From Lewinellaceae bacterium (lineage in GTDB: Bacteria > Bacteroidota > Bacteroidia > Chitinophagales > Saprospiraceae), in assembly GCA_020636155.1 (NCBI GenBank), contig JACJYM010000006.1, positions 62,001-126,000 of the forward strand: a stretch of 64,000 bases of DNA, given 5' to 3'. Every line of letters starts with the position of its first letter. Within the stretch, counting starts at the first letter, position 1. Made by a program: the position numbers and the translations under genes. This document shows, piece after piece, positions 33,318 through 42,306 of this stretch. Below the pieces are notes generated by a model. It did not search any database, was not told the DNA's origin, and saw only the letters and a list, made by a program, of their open reading frames with translations.

Positions 33318-34202
33318 TTAACCACTAATTAATGCTTTTAATGCTAGATATCTAAATCGGACAAGATAGATCCCTTTGAGATTTTCACCTTTTAAGGTAA
33401 AACCAATGTAGTAAATTAATGATACACCTAAAATGATCGTATAATTAATAATTTTTAAAAAGTAGTGAAACCACCCTAAATCTAAAGTTCTTAATTTTTC
33501 TTCTTGTCCTAGTCTTTTGCTTAGGAGATTAAAGGACTCATCAGATATTCTGCTTTTATCTATATTGTGATAAACTATTAAATCGGGGAAATAATAAATT
33601 TCGTTACTTATTTTGGAAACTTCATAAAAAATATGCTTGTCATCTACCCTCCATTTAAGAGACTCATTAAATCCACTAGTTTTGAGTAGTGTGTCTTTAC
33701 TATACGTCATATTACAACCTGCAGGGTATTTTTTGCCATAGCATTTGAAAACTTTGTCGCCATAGTCTATATGTGTAACCATCATTCTAGTATGATAAGA
33801 CAACCAATTGGGTTCAGATGTTTCGTAAATGGGAAGTACTTTTCCACCTATGCCTACAAGTTTATTATTTTTTAAAAAATGGTCTCTGATACGATAGAGC
33901 CATTCACAGTTTGCTTCGCCATCATCGTCGATGTAACTTATTAATTCATATTTTGCTTCTTTAATACCTCGGTTTCTAGCAAATGACAAACCTTGGTTTG
34001 TTTCGGTTACTTGTTTTATATCTAATTCGTAATGTTCTGCGATAAACTCATCCACGATGGTTTTTGTACCATCAGTACAATTATTGTTTACAACGATGAC
34101 TTCATATTCTGATTTAGGAAGAGACTGATTGAATATATGTTCTAAGCATGAACGTATAAACTTGGCTCTGTTATAAGTACAAATTACTACCGAGATCCTC
34201 AT
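33318..34202 (-). CDS. Glycosyltransferase family 2
   Basis: A 294-residue GT-A glycosyltransferase. It has an N-terminal nucleotide-binding start (VVICTYNRA), NNNCTDGT, and the metal-binding acidic motif YIDDDGEA (around 90-97). A C-terminal hydrophobic segment (ILGVSLIYYIGF) suggests a membrane-associated tail. It is 2 bases from its upstream neighbour in the glycan operon. The donor and acceptor sugars are unknown. Confidence 0.9.
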   Translation of the reverse strand: MRISVVICTYNRAKFIRSCLEHIFNQSLPKSEYEVIVVNNNCTDGTKTIVDEFIAEHYELDIKQVTETNQGLSFARNRGIKEAKYELISYIDDDGEANCEWLYRIRDHFLKNNKLVGIGGKVLPIYETSEPNWLSYHTRMMVTHIDYGDKVFKCYGKKYPAGCNMTYSKDTLLKTSGFNESLKWRVDDKHIFYEVSKISNEIYYFPDLIVYHNIDKSRISDESFNLLSKRLGQEEKLRTLDLGWFHYFLKIINYTIILGVSLIYYIGFTLKGENLKGIYLVRFRYLALKALISG

Positions 34203-34204
34203 AT

Positions 34205-35089
34205 TTAGTCAAATGTTTCTAATTCTGCTAAATTTTGTTTTTGAAATGCATCTATGAAAGAATTTTTTGTCAAATTTATAATTCGACAGTTTTTACAACG
34301 AGCATATCCATTAATGTCATGATAACTTCTAAAAGAAAAGTAAAATTTTTCTAATACTTCGTGCAAGTAGCGATTTTTTATTCCGTGATTCTTGTGCATT
34401 TGTTTAGGAGTAGAGGTATTTTCATCATAAAAGTGTTTCTGATTAATTAGTACTTCATTATTGGCGTTGACTGTTATTTCGGGCAGCCAAGAATGATCTG
34501 CACCTATGAGGTATATTTTTTTATAACCTAAATTAATTCCATTCATCAATGCAGGAATGAGTACATTGTGTGGTCTCGGCATTCCCAACTTTAAGGAAAA
34601 TAAAATATTAGAAATATAGTCTAATCCTTCAATAGGGGTGGTATTGTAAAAACAAATCGAAATATTAGAATTTGACGCTAAATTTTTAATGAAATGTTTT
34701 TGTTTCTTGGCCTGAAAGGGAATAAAAATATAGGATTCCCAACTTGTATTATTAACATAAGATTGAATAATTGTGTCACGTAGTTTGGTGTTATAATCCT
34801 CAGATGCCGTAAAAAAACCTGGTGCAACAATACAGAAATATTTAGGTTTTAAGACAGTGTACAGCTCAGTATTTGGGAAATTGTTGACACAAATTATATC
34901 CTGCAGAAAGATCGATTTTTGAAAATAATTGAGTTCATCTTTTAATGATGGCCCATTTCCCAATACTATTAATGTTTTATTCGAAATTGTGGGAAATGAA
35001 ACAATCAATTTTGATCGAAAAATTATTTTAAATATTGAAAGAATACTTTGAAGTAAACCATTACAAAAATAATATATCTTCTCAATCAT
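34205..35089 (-). CDS. GT42/DUF115-like protein, candidate sialyltransferase
   Basis: A 294-residue protein. After an N-terminal hydrophobic segment, LIVLGNGPSLKDEL (40-53) resembles the GNGPSL nucleotide-binding start shared by GT42 sialyltransferases (Campylobacter CstI/CstII) and DUF115 proteins. Further matches in style are CIVAPGFF and LGYKKIYLIGADHSWL, similar to the CstII regions TPGFF and ALGYKEIYLSGID. The neighbours NeuB and SpsF, which make a CMP-nonulosonate, support transfer of such a sugar. DUF115 function is an alternative. It overlaps the upstream gene by 8 bases. Confidence 0.6.
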   Translation of the reverse strand: MIEKIYYFCNGLLQSILSIFKIIFRSKLIVSFPTISNKTLIVLGNGPSLKDELNYFQKSIFLQDIICVNNFPNTELYTVLKPKYFCIVAPGFFTASEDYNTKLRDTIIQSYVNNTSWESYIFIPFQAKKQKHFIKNLASNSNISICFYNTTPIEGLDYISNILFSLKLGMPRPHNVLIPALMNGINLGYKKIYLIGADHSWLPEITVNANNEVLINQKHFYDENTSTPKQMHKNHGIKNRYLHEVLEKFYFSFRSYHDINGYARCKNCRIINLTKNSFIDAFQKQNLAELETFD

Positions 35090-36437
35090 TTTTCTCGAGC
35101 ATTAATATTGTATTAGCTATTTTTAACTTCACCTTACTGTCTAATTTAAAACTGGCAATAAAATCCAAAACAGTATGACCAACCTTTCCTGCGATAATTT
35201 TTTTATTTTTTTTGTAATAATTCATATTGACCACTGTAAGACCTCCCACATGTTCATAGAGTTGTTCTCTTTCAAGTTTTGTAATTCCATCCGATTTAAA
35301 TGCTGGCTTCATACCTGAGCCATCATGTTTAAAAATTGAATTGGTGAATAATCTCACACTGATTAAAGAATCTGAACCAAATAAATGTAATGTATTAATG
35401 GCATCATCGATATGAATTGATTTTATAAACGGAAATTTAATGTCCAAGAAAATAATAGATCGTGAATTAATTTCCCCAACGTCCGATAAAATTTCATTCA
35501 AGCTAGTCTCCAAGGGTTCATTAAAGGCAGAGGCTTTTTGACTTCTTAAAAAAAATTGAAATTTAGGATCAACAAGAAATTTTGATGAAACATATTTTAA
35601 AATGTCTTCGGATTCACAACATAGTATTAATTTTTTAATCGACTTAGAATTCAGAACTTGTCCTATTTTTAAATCTATTAAGGTCTCTGATCCAACTTTA
35701 ATTAGACAGGAAGAAAAATCATGTACTCTAATTGGAACTATTGCTACAGAATCGACATTTATTCCATGATGATTAATGAAATCAGAATTGATTTGAGCTC
35801 GGGTGGATAAAATTTTTTGCTCGTTGCTCGTGAGATTAGAACCATGCTGGCGGTAATAAAATAATGGGATATTTAGATTTTTAACTTTATACTTTTGGAT
35901 AAATCGTACCCATAAATCATAACCATCTTGACATGTGTAATTTTCATTATATCCTCCAATGTCCCTCAGGTAGCTTACTCTTATCATTGTACAAGCGCCA
36001 TGAGCAGCTTGGTCATATAAGCTAACATCTTCTTTGAAATCGTGTCTTTTGTGGCGTTCAATGACTTGTTCATTCGAATCAATCTGATAATAATCTGGAA
36101 AAATTAATCCTAAACTTTCATCATGGTCAAGTTCCTTCACCAACAGTTCTACTGCATTGTTAACTAGATAGTCATCTGCGTCTAATCGCATGATATAATC
36201 CCCATTTGCCAATCGGAGGGCAATGTTATTGCTTACATTAAGACCTTTGTTTTGTTGGTATATTATTTCAATATTATTGAAAGCTCTGTATTTTTCTATT
36301 ATTTCTCGGGAATTATCAGTAGAACCATCATCAATAATGAAGAGCTCAAATTTTTGATATGACTGATTCAAAACACTTAGAATTGCTTTCTCCAAGTATT
36401 TCGCATAATTGAAATTCGTGATATAAATGGTAACCAA
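35082..36437 (-). CDS. Glycosyltransferase family 2 fused to a NeuA-like nucleotidyltransferase domain
   Basis: A 451-residue fusion. Residues 1 to about 220 are a GT2 domain (IIDDGSTDNSREI, LDADDYLV, TCQDGYDLWVRF). Residues about 228-440 look like the acylneuraminate cytidylyltransferase fold: VAIVPIRVHDFSS in place of the usual ARGGSK loop, LKIGQVLNSKSIKKLILCCE, IIFLDIKFPFIKSIHIDDA, DSLISVRLF, and a GGLTVVNMNYYKK strand. The nucleotide-binding loop of active NeuA is not conserved, so this half may bind rather than make the nucleotide sugar. It sits between a methyltransferase and the GT42-like gene in the glycan operon. Confidence 0.7.
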   Translation of the reverse strand: MVTIYITNFNYAKYLEKAILSVLNQSYQKFELFIIDDGSTDNSREIIEKYRAFNNIEIIYQQNKGLNVSNNIALRLANGDYIMRLDADDYLVNNAVELLVKELDHDESLGLIFPDYYQIDSNEQVIERHKRHDFKEDVSLYDQAAHGACTMIRVSYLRDIGGYNENYTCQDGYDLWVRFIQKYKVKNLNIPLFYYRQHGSNLTSNEQKILSTRAQINSDFINHHGINVDSVAIVPIRVHDFSSCLIKVGSETLIDLKIGQVLNSKSIKKLILCCESEDILKYVSSKFLVDPKFQFFLRSQKASAFNEPLETSLNEILSDVGEINSRSIIFLDIKFPFIKSIHIDDAINTLHLFGSDSLISVRLFTNSIFKHDGSGMKPAFKSDGITKLEREQLYEHVGGLTVVNMNYYKKNKKIIAGKVGHTVLDFIASFKLDSKVKLKIANTILMLEKND

Positions 36438-36445
36438 TAGTTAAT

Positions 36446-37573
36446 TTATTTTACTATACCTGCAATAGTCAGGCCATCCGATATTTTGAAAATATCAATA
36501 TAATCTTGTAGATCCATCTGAAAAATACCCGAATTTACAAAGGCCTCATAGTGCTGAGTATTGTTACCTAATTGCATAAATGTTTCGTAGACGTCCATAC
36601 CATAATACCATGCATTAGTTATTTTTAGACCGCATTGATAATAAAGCTCGGCGGCAGATGCATCACTAAATAACATAATATGCCCCATTGGGTCGGCATG
36701 TCGGATAATTGTTTTTGGATTTAAAACTTGAGATGCAGTAGATAGTGAATCCCATCGTGGCAATTTTGATATCACCATACCACCATTTTTAGACTGGCTC
36801 ACAATATTAAAGGCATGTTTCAAAATTTGTTTCGGATTAGGCGTATGCTCAAGTAGACCCCAAAAGGTTACAATATCATAACCAGAATATTCGGTAGATA
36901 CTTTTGTAAAGTCTCTTCCATCCATATCAATTCCCCAAATCTCTTTGGCGAATTTTCGACTATTTTCACTAAGTTCAATTCCTTCAGCTTCAATTCCTCT
37001 TCGTCTACATGCCTCCACAAAATGACCAGCTCCCGAACCCACATCGAGGATTCTTTTAGGCATTGCTTTAAATTGTTGAAAATATACTTCTAATGTCCAA
37101 TCAAGCCAAGGTATTGCAATATTATTTAATCTAAATTCGGCGCCTGATTTGTCTGTGTAGGTCGATGCATAGGTAATGTCATTTAAGTAAAAATTATGAA
37201 TGCTTTTTTTTGATGGTCTGTTTTTAACATAGACGTGACCCAAGTCAGGTGTTTGTACATATTCTGCCCCGTATATATTAGCCACCAAAGAAGTTTTTTC
37301 AGTTGGGATGCCAGAAATCGGACAGGACCCAACATATTCTGTATCACCATTATATAGTTTTGTTCTTGAATCTCTGTAATACTCTATTTTAGAAGTTAAG
37401 TTTTTAACTATGTCATTTTTAAGCCTTAATAAATTGGTTTTTTTTCCTGATTTTATTGCAATTTCGAATTTTTCAATTTCACCATTTTCATGTCTAATCC
37501 AATTTTCTCCTGAATTTTTATTGGAGAATAGACTTGACTCTCTACTCCAAATCATCGTATTCAATTTTTCCAT
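36446..37573 (-). CDS. Class I SAM-dependent methyltransferase of the glycan operon
   Basis: A 375-residue methyltransferase with an N-terminal extension of about 165 residues and a Rossmann SAM-binding core: motif I ILDVGSGAGHFVEACRRRG, an acidic EGIELSENS strand, and FWGLLEHTPNPK. It probably methylates a sugar or sugar nucleotide of the surface glycan. The ATG at 37573 gives a 32-base overlap with neuB; Met7 at 37555 is possible and overlaps less. Confidence 0.85.
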   Translation of the reverse strand: MEKLNTMIWSRESSLFSNKNSGENWIRHENGEIEKFEIAIKSGKKTNLLRLKNDIVKNLTSKIEYYRDSRTKLYNGDTEYVGSCPISGIPTEKTSLVANIYGAEYVQTPDLGHVYVKNRPSKKSIHNFYLNDITYASTYTDKSGAEFRLNNIAIPWLDWTLEVYFQQFKAMPKRILDVGSGAGHFVEACRRRGIEAEGIELSENSRKFAKEIWGIDMDGRDFTKVSTEYSGYDIVTFWGLLEHTPNPKQILKHAFNIVSQSKNGGMVISKLPRWDSLSTASQVLNPKTIIRHADPMGHIMLFSDASAAELYYQCGLKITNAWYYGMDVYETFMQLGNNTQHYEAFVNSGIFQMDLQDYIDIFKISDGLTIAGIVK

Positions 37574-38549
37574 ATTTTTTAATTCTTCTATTAATTCTTT
37601 TTCCGATTACGTTATGGAATTCTCTAGCATCAATTCCATGATTAGGTCTTAAACTAATAAGATCCGATTCTTTTATTGAATCTCCAGCTTTCATGTCTTT
37701 ATTAAAATATAATGCTCTTCTAAAAGAGGTAACATGCTCACTTTCAGATAGTAATGGTTTTTTGAAATAATGTCCTTGTACTTTTTTAATAAGTTTGATT
37801 TTTTCTATCAAATCCAATACTTCAGCTTTAGTTAGTGATACTTTATGATCTCTGAAATCTTTATTAGCTCTATCGTCTGTAAAATGAAACTCAAGAATTT
37901 CTGCCCCCATTGCTACTGCCGTTTCCAATGCAAAATTTCCTTCAGTATGGTCAGAATAACCTACAGGAATGTTGAAAAGCTGCTTATAGGTATTCATTAC
38001 ATTCAGATTTGCATCTTCAATGGCGATTGGATACATGCTAGTGCATTGCAGTAGACCAAGAAAATCTTGACTTTTATATATTGCACTTCTTGATTGTATG
38101 TATTCTACGATTTCAATTACTTCCACCAATGTACATAATCCTGTACTTAACAATAGTGGCTTTTCCAAGCTAATAAAATAATCAATGATAGGAATTGCGG
38201 TAAAATCTCCTGAGCCTATCTTAAATATTTTGGAATACTCATTAATCCACGGAACAAATTCTGGATTCCAAACCGATGCCATAAACCCAACATTTGCTTC
38301 ACGACACATTTCAGCAAGAAAAATATACTCATTTTTGGAAAGCTCAAATTTTTTGAAATGCTTATTTCTTAAAGGGCTTTCTATTGGGTTAACCAATGTG
38401 TCTCCTGAATAAATTTGAAATTTAATATAATCTACATCTGATTCAATAGCAAGAGATGTAAGTTTTTTAGCATATTCAAAATCACCTTCATGATTACCAC
38501 CTATCTCTGCAACTAAAAGTGGGCCATATTTGCCTACCCATGTATTCAT
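37542..38549 (-). CDS. neuB: NeuB-family nonulosonate synthase (sialic acid-like)
   Basis: A 335-residue enzyme that condenses phosphoenolpyruvate with an N-acyl hexosamine to form a nine-carbon sialic-acid-like sugar. It has the NeuB N-terminal AEIGGNHEGD, KFQIYSGDTL, KIGSGDF, GYSDHTEG, and the HFTDDRANKDFRDHKVSL region. The C-terminal SAF-like domain (SLRPNHGIDAREF... to IGKRI) is present. Whether the product is N-acetylneuraminate, legionaminate or pseudaminate cannot be read. It overlaps the upstream SpsF-like gene by 4 bases. Confidence 0.92.
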   Translation of the reverse strand: MNTWVGKYGPLLVAEIGGNHEGDFEYAKKLTSLAIESDVDYIKFQIYSGDTLVNPIESPLRNKHFKKFELSKNEYIFLAEMCREANVGFMASVWNPEFVPWINEYSKIFKIGSGDFTAIPIIDYFISLEKPLLLSTGLCTLVEVIEIVEYIQSRSAIYKSQDFLGLLQCTSMYPIAIEDANLNVMNTYKQLFNIPVGYSDHTEGNFALETAVAMGAEILEFHFTDDRANKDFRDHKVSLTKAEVLDLIEKIKLIKKVQGHYFKKPLLSESEHVTSFRRALYFNKDMKAGDSIKESDLISLRPNHGIDAREFHNVIGKRINRRIKKYGKIEYDDLE

Positions 38550-39238
38550 AAATTTGATTTTAATTTATTGCATTTTTCAATCAATTCCGCAAAGTTATAA
38601 TTTGTAAAATTGTATGCCATTTGTTTTGCTAGTTCTTTTAAAAAAATATAATCCTTAGGTGTATCTACTGCCATTTTTAGACCTTGTGCACCGGGGTATT
38701 CTATGTTTAATAATTTAATGATTTTGAATTTTTCTTCATTTTCATAAATATAACTTGTTACATGTTGTTGATGGAATTCATTAAAATGAGGCAAGTACTT
38801 GTCAAATGTCTGCATATTTAGCATCTCTACACTCATTCCATAAGGAAACGTTCTTCCTATGACATTGGTAACCAAATCAAAGTTTGTTCTCTGATAATTA
38901 TTCAAACATTCGTTCAAAATATTGTGATTTACAAATAGATTATCGCCATTTATTCTTATAGCATAATTATAATTAAAACATTGTGCGGCCTCCTTAAATC
39001 TAAGTGCGACATTTTCTAAGGATCCTCTAAAAAAAGGTATTTGATTCTCCTTGCAATAATTTATTATTGGATCGTCAGTATGAGCATCAGATGTGGCTAT
39101 ACAAAAATTGTCAGTTTGAATTTTAACTTGATTGCAAATATGCATTAAAATAGGTTGATTTCCGATTGGCAAAAGGATCTTGCCGGGCAATCTTGAGGAA
39201 TTGTAGCGACACAATATAATAACACCTATTTTTTTCAT
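38546..39238 (-). CDS. spsF: SpsF-like cytidylyltransferase (CMP-sugar synthetase family)
   Basis: A 230-residue nucleotidyltransferase. It begins with VIILCRYNSSRLPGKIL, the SpsF/CTP-transfer loop, and has NQPILMHICNQV, INGDNLFV and the conserved DTPKDYIFL near the end. SpsE (NeuB-like) and SpsF pairs occur in spore coat and nonulosonate loci. It probably activates the NeuB product to a CMP-sugar. It overlaps both neighbours by 4 bases (ATGA type), which indicates translational coupling. Confidence 0.88.
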   Translation of the reverse strand: MKKIGVIILCRYNSSRLPGKILLPIGNQPILMHICNQVKIQTDNFCIATSDAHTDDPIINYCKENQIPFFRGSLENVALRFKEAAQCFNYNYAIRINGDNLFVNHNILNECLNNYQRTNFDLVTNVIGRTFPYGMSVEMLNMQTFDKYLPHFNEFHQQHVTSYIYENEEKFKIIKLLNIEYPGAQGLKMAVDTPKDYIFLKELAKQMAYNFTNYNFAELIEKCNKLKSNL

Positions 39239-39780
39239 TTCCGTTCGCCTATATTTTTTGCCGGTATCCCTCCAAAAATTTTATAAGACGGTACATCTTC
39301 TTTAACTACAGAACCAGCTGCGATAATGGCACCTTGATTTATCGTGACTCCTTTTAGAATTTTTGCTCCTGTCCCTATCCATACATCATCCATTATTATG
39401 ATTGGTGATGTAATATTGGCTTGTAGGTTCATTAATCTGGATCTCTCGATTCCATGGTCGCTATCTACAATATATACAAATGGAGCAATCATACAATTTT
39501 TTCCAACAGTTATTTTATTCGATGAAAAGATGTATGTGTGATACCCGATAGTCGTATTTTCGCCAACTTCTATTTCAGAGTTTTCATTGCAAGCACAAAT
39601 TTTTGAACCTTCTTTAAGAACAACAGAATTTGAAATATGAATATTTCTAGGGAATCTCATTAAAGCAACATTTTTTTCAATAAATACTGATGATCCTAAG
39701 TGACCTAGTCTGCACTTCTGATAATAATATCTAATCCAATTAATAACTTTAAATTTTATATTTTTGCGGAGCTGATTCAA
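39235..39780 (-). CDS. Hexapeptide-repeat acyltransferase (sugar O-acetyltransferase)
   Basis: A 181-residue left-handed beta-helix enzyme with hexapeptide repeats (about 60-165), the likely catalytic His in VDSDHGIERS, and the C-terminal GGIPAKNIG motif seen in maltose/galactoside O-acetyltransferases. It is the first gene of the glycan operon and probably acetylates a sugar of the surface polysaccharide. The donor should be acetyl-CoA; the acceptor is unknown. A minus-strand TATATTTG box lies close to its start. Confidence 0.88.
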   Translation of the reverse strand: MNQLRKNIKFKVINWIRYYYQKCRLGHLGSSVFIEKNVALMRFPRNIHISNSVVLKEGSKICACNENSEIEVGENTTIGYHTYIFSSNKITVGKNCMIAPFVYIVDSDHGIERSRLMNLQANITSPIIIMDDVWIGTGAKILKGVTINQGAIIAAGSVVKEDVPSYKIFGGIPAKNIGERK

Positions 39781-39792
39781 TTATTTTTTACA

Positions 39793-39800
39793 CAAATATA
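39793..39800 (-). promoter_or_regulatory. Possible -7 box for the glycan operon
   Basis: The minus strand reads TATATTTG, an exact TAnnTTTG match, but it is only 13 bases before the ATG, which would leave a very short leader. No clear -33 element. Confidence 0.3.
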
Positions 39801-39825
39801 TTAACTTTACTTAAAATTAAATTTT

Positions 39826-42249
39826 ATGTACAAGTCTATTCTATTAATTCTGAGTCTTTGCTTTATTGTTCAATTTAGCTTTAGCCAAGAAAACACAGCT
39901 ACTACATGTTCTGATGGTATTGATAATGACGGGGATGGGTTTATCGATTGCGAAGATAGTGGATGTAAATCTCTTCCTAATAATGGATGTAATATTTGTG
40001 GAACGGGTATTTCATTTGCAGATTCTCTAATAGATTATAAATCTGGTTGTACTGTTTCGGATCCTTTTCCTTCTGGTTCCCTTGGCGTTGCAGATTATTA
40101 TGGTTATTCGTCCGGCGATCAAAAAGAGTTTACTTTTCTGGGTGATGATGGTTATATTACTTTGGGTTTTGTTAATAATATTCTTACAAATTCAGGTGAC
40201 TCAAAACAAGATTTATGGGTTTTTGAAGTTGGTCAGGCCATAGAATCGGTTAGAATATTTTTAAAACCATATAATAATTATACTAGAGATTATTTAATCC
40301 AAAAGGGACTTTCGGAAGATGTAAGTACTGGATTTTTTTACATTGCGCTTATTGGAGGTTCAACATCCGGTTTAGATATCGATTCTTACATTCAAAATGC
40401 TTCAGGCGGTACATTGAAATTTAAAGAAATAAAAATTGAAGATTACCACGACGATCCATGTGGTACTCAAAAGACACCTGGAGCCGATATTGATGCGGTA
40501 TGTGCCTTATCAACAATAGCAGCAGAAATATGTAATAATGGAATTGATGATGACGGTAATGGTTTAGTCGATTGTGATGATCCGGCGCTAAGTGATCAAT
40601 GTTGTTGTCTTGATACCCCTCTGCTTGAGGATTATGATTTATTTTTAATTTGCAGTGGACAAGAGATTGAAATTTCTTATAATCCTTTGTTTCAAGAAGT
40701 GCTATGGCAAGATAGTTTTATTGGGAATAATAGAATTTTAAATACGGAAGGGACGTATTTCGTGGTCGCGAAGGATTCATGTCAAAATGTTTTTGTCGAT
40801 ACATTTACTATTCAATTTCTTGAGATCATTACCTCTCTTGACACCCTCCAATTATGCCAGGGGGATACTCTCCACATTTTTGGCCAAGATGTCACTCAAG
40901 AGGGAACTTATAATCAAACTTTTACTGCATCTAATGGCTGTGATTCGACTCAGTATTTTGTTGTGGAATATTATGAGGAATCACAGGTACAGGAATTTGA
41001 TTTTTCGATGTGTCAAGGGGATAGTTTGAGCTTTTTAAATGTATGGATTACCGATTTTGGTGATTTTAGTATTATTGATAGCTCGGGAAACTGCCTATTG
41101 GAATACTTGTTACATATAGACGAAAATCCGAGTTATGAAATTTTCTTCCAAGAGTCAATTTGCAAAGGCGAAGTCCTAGTTTGGCAGGGAATGGAAATAA
41201 ATGATGAAGGTCAGTATTTTGCCAATCTAAGCACATCGAGTGGATGTGATTCCATACTATCACTTACTTTGAAACATTTTCCTGAAGTAAGTTATCAGGT
41301 GAATATTAATGCGTCATGTGCCGATAGTGATACTGGAAATGTGACGGTCTCTCCTGAAGGAAATAATCTTGCTTGGGCGGAGTTAAATGGAGTGCCTTCA
41401 GATAATTTTTCGTTTCAGAATTTGAACGCCGGCACCTATGTTTTGAGTGTTATTGACATCAATGGCTGCCGATCCGATTCTATGATCATCGTGGATAATT
41501 ATCAATTCAATGAGGTTGATCTCGAGGTTTTAGACAACATTTGTGCCGATGATAGTGTGGGAAGTATTGCTTCTCAAAACCCTGAATATTTAATATCCAC
41601 CAATTTAGACTCTATTTTTTCTAATGAAATTATGAATTTGTTAAGCGGTAACTATACGATTTACATCAAGACAAGCGAAGGTTGCCTATTTGACACATCG
41701 GTGATGGTTAAGTCAATAGATAGTGTAAGCGTCATGTTGCCTCCTGATGTGACGATAGATTATGGAGATTCCTACCAAATTATTCCAACAATAACTGGAA
41801 ATATCACGAATTTTACTTGGTCTCCTGTTTCTGGATTGGATTGTGGAGACTGTCCTACTCCATTGGCTACACCTGATCAGTCAACTCAGTATCTGCTCAC
41901 GGTAACAAGCGAAATGGGATGTGTGACCTCGGATTATTTCAATATTTTTATCACTCCATCTGTCATCTTCCCCAATATCTTCAGTCCAAATTCTGATGGA
42001 AATAATGATATTTTCTTCTTAAATTCATCTGGAGATATTTTGATAGTAGAAATGAAGATTTTTGATAGATGGGGAGATTTGGTTTTTAACAATGAAAATT
42101 TCCTATCAAACGATTCCACACAAGGGTGGGATGGTACTTTTAATGGTAAAAAAGTAGAATCAGGGGTTTATACTGGTTTTGTTAAGTATCTCTTAGGACC
42201 TAATTCTGAATTTCAAATATTAAAATTTGACGTGACGGTGATTAAATAA
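39826..42249 (+). CDS. Large secreted T9SS cargo protein with CHU_C/gliding-motility C-terminal domain
   Basis: An 807-residue exported protein with a signal peptide ending in SFSQ. It has two DxDxDG-type calcium-binding clusters flanked by cysteines (CSDGIDNDGDGFIDC near residues 28-42 and CNNGIDDDGNGLVDC near 237-251), then several Ig-like regions with Cys pairs, and the C-terminal domain VIFPNIFSPNSDGNND (about 715 to the end) typical of type IX secretion sorting (type B). It is probably surface-exposed or released, and the enzymatic role, if any, is unknown. A terminator follows its stop. Confidence 0.85.
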   Translation: MYKSILLILSLCFIVQFSFSQENTATTCSDGIDNDGDGFIDCEDSGCKSLPNNGCNICGTGISFADSLIDYKSGCTVSDPFPSGSLGVADYYGYSSGDQKEFTFLGDDGYITLGFVNNILTNSGDSKQDLWVFEVGQAIESVRIFLKPYNNYTRDYLIQKGLSEDVSTGFFYIALIGGSTSGLDIDSYIQNASGGTLKFKEIKIEDYHDDPCGTQKTPGADIDAVCALSTIAAEICNNGIDDDGNGLVDCDDPALSDQCCCLDTPLLEDYDLFLICSGQEIEISYNPLFQEVLWQDSFIGNNRILNTEGTYFVVAKDSCQNVFVDTFTIQFLEIITSLDTLQLCQGDTLHIFGQDVTQEGTYNQTFTASNGCDSTQYFVVEYYEESQVQEFDFSMCQGDSLSFLNVWITDFGDFSIIDSSGNCLLEYLLHIDENPSYEIFFQESICKGEVLVWQGMEINDEGQYFANLSTSSGCDSILSLTLKHFPEVSYQVNINASCADSDTGNVTVSPEGNNLAWAELNGVPSDNFSFQNLNAGTYVLSVIDINGCRSDSMIIVDNYQFNEVDLEVLDNICADDSVGSIASQNPEYLISTNLDSIFSNEIMNLLSGNYTIYIKTSEGCLFDTSVMVKSIDSVSVMLPPDVTIDYGDSYQIIPTITGNITNFTWSPVSGLDCGDCPTPLATPDQSTQYLLTVTSEMGCVTSDYFNIFITPSVIFPNIFSPNSDGNNDIFFLNSSGDILIVEMKIFDRWGDLVFNNENFLSNDSTQGWDGTFNGKKVESGVYTGFVKYLLGPNSEFQILKFDVTVIK

Positions 42250-42252
42250 AAG

Positions 42253-42279
42253 AGGCTGTTTGAAATTCTCAAACAGCCT
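42253..42279. terminator. Bidirectional terminator between the T9SS cargo and DUF2911 genes
   Basis: AGGCTGTTTGA pairs perfectly with TCAAACAGCCT, with a 5-base loop. T-rich runs lie on both sides, so it could end both convergent transcripts. Confidence 0.75.
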
Positions 42280-42306
42280 AATTCTTAATTTTCAGGAGCA
42301 AATATT

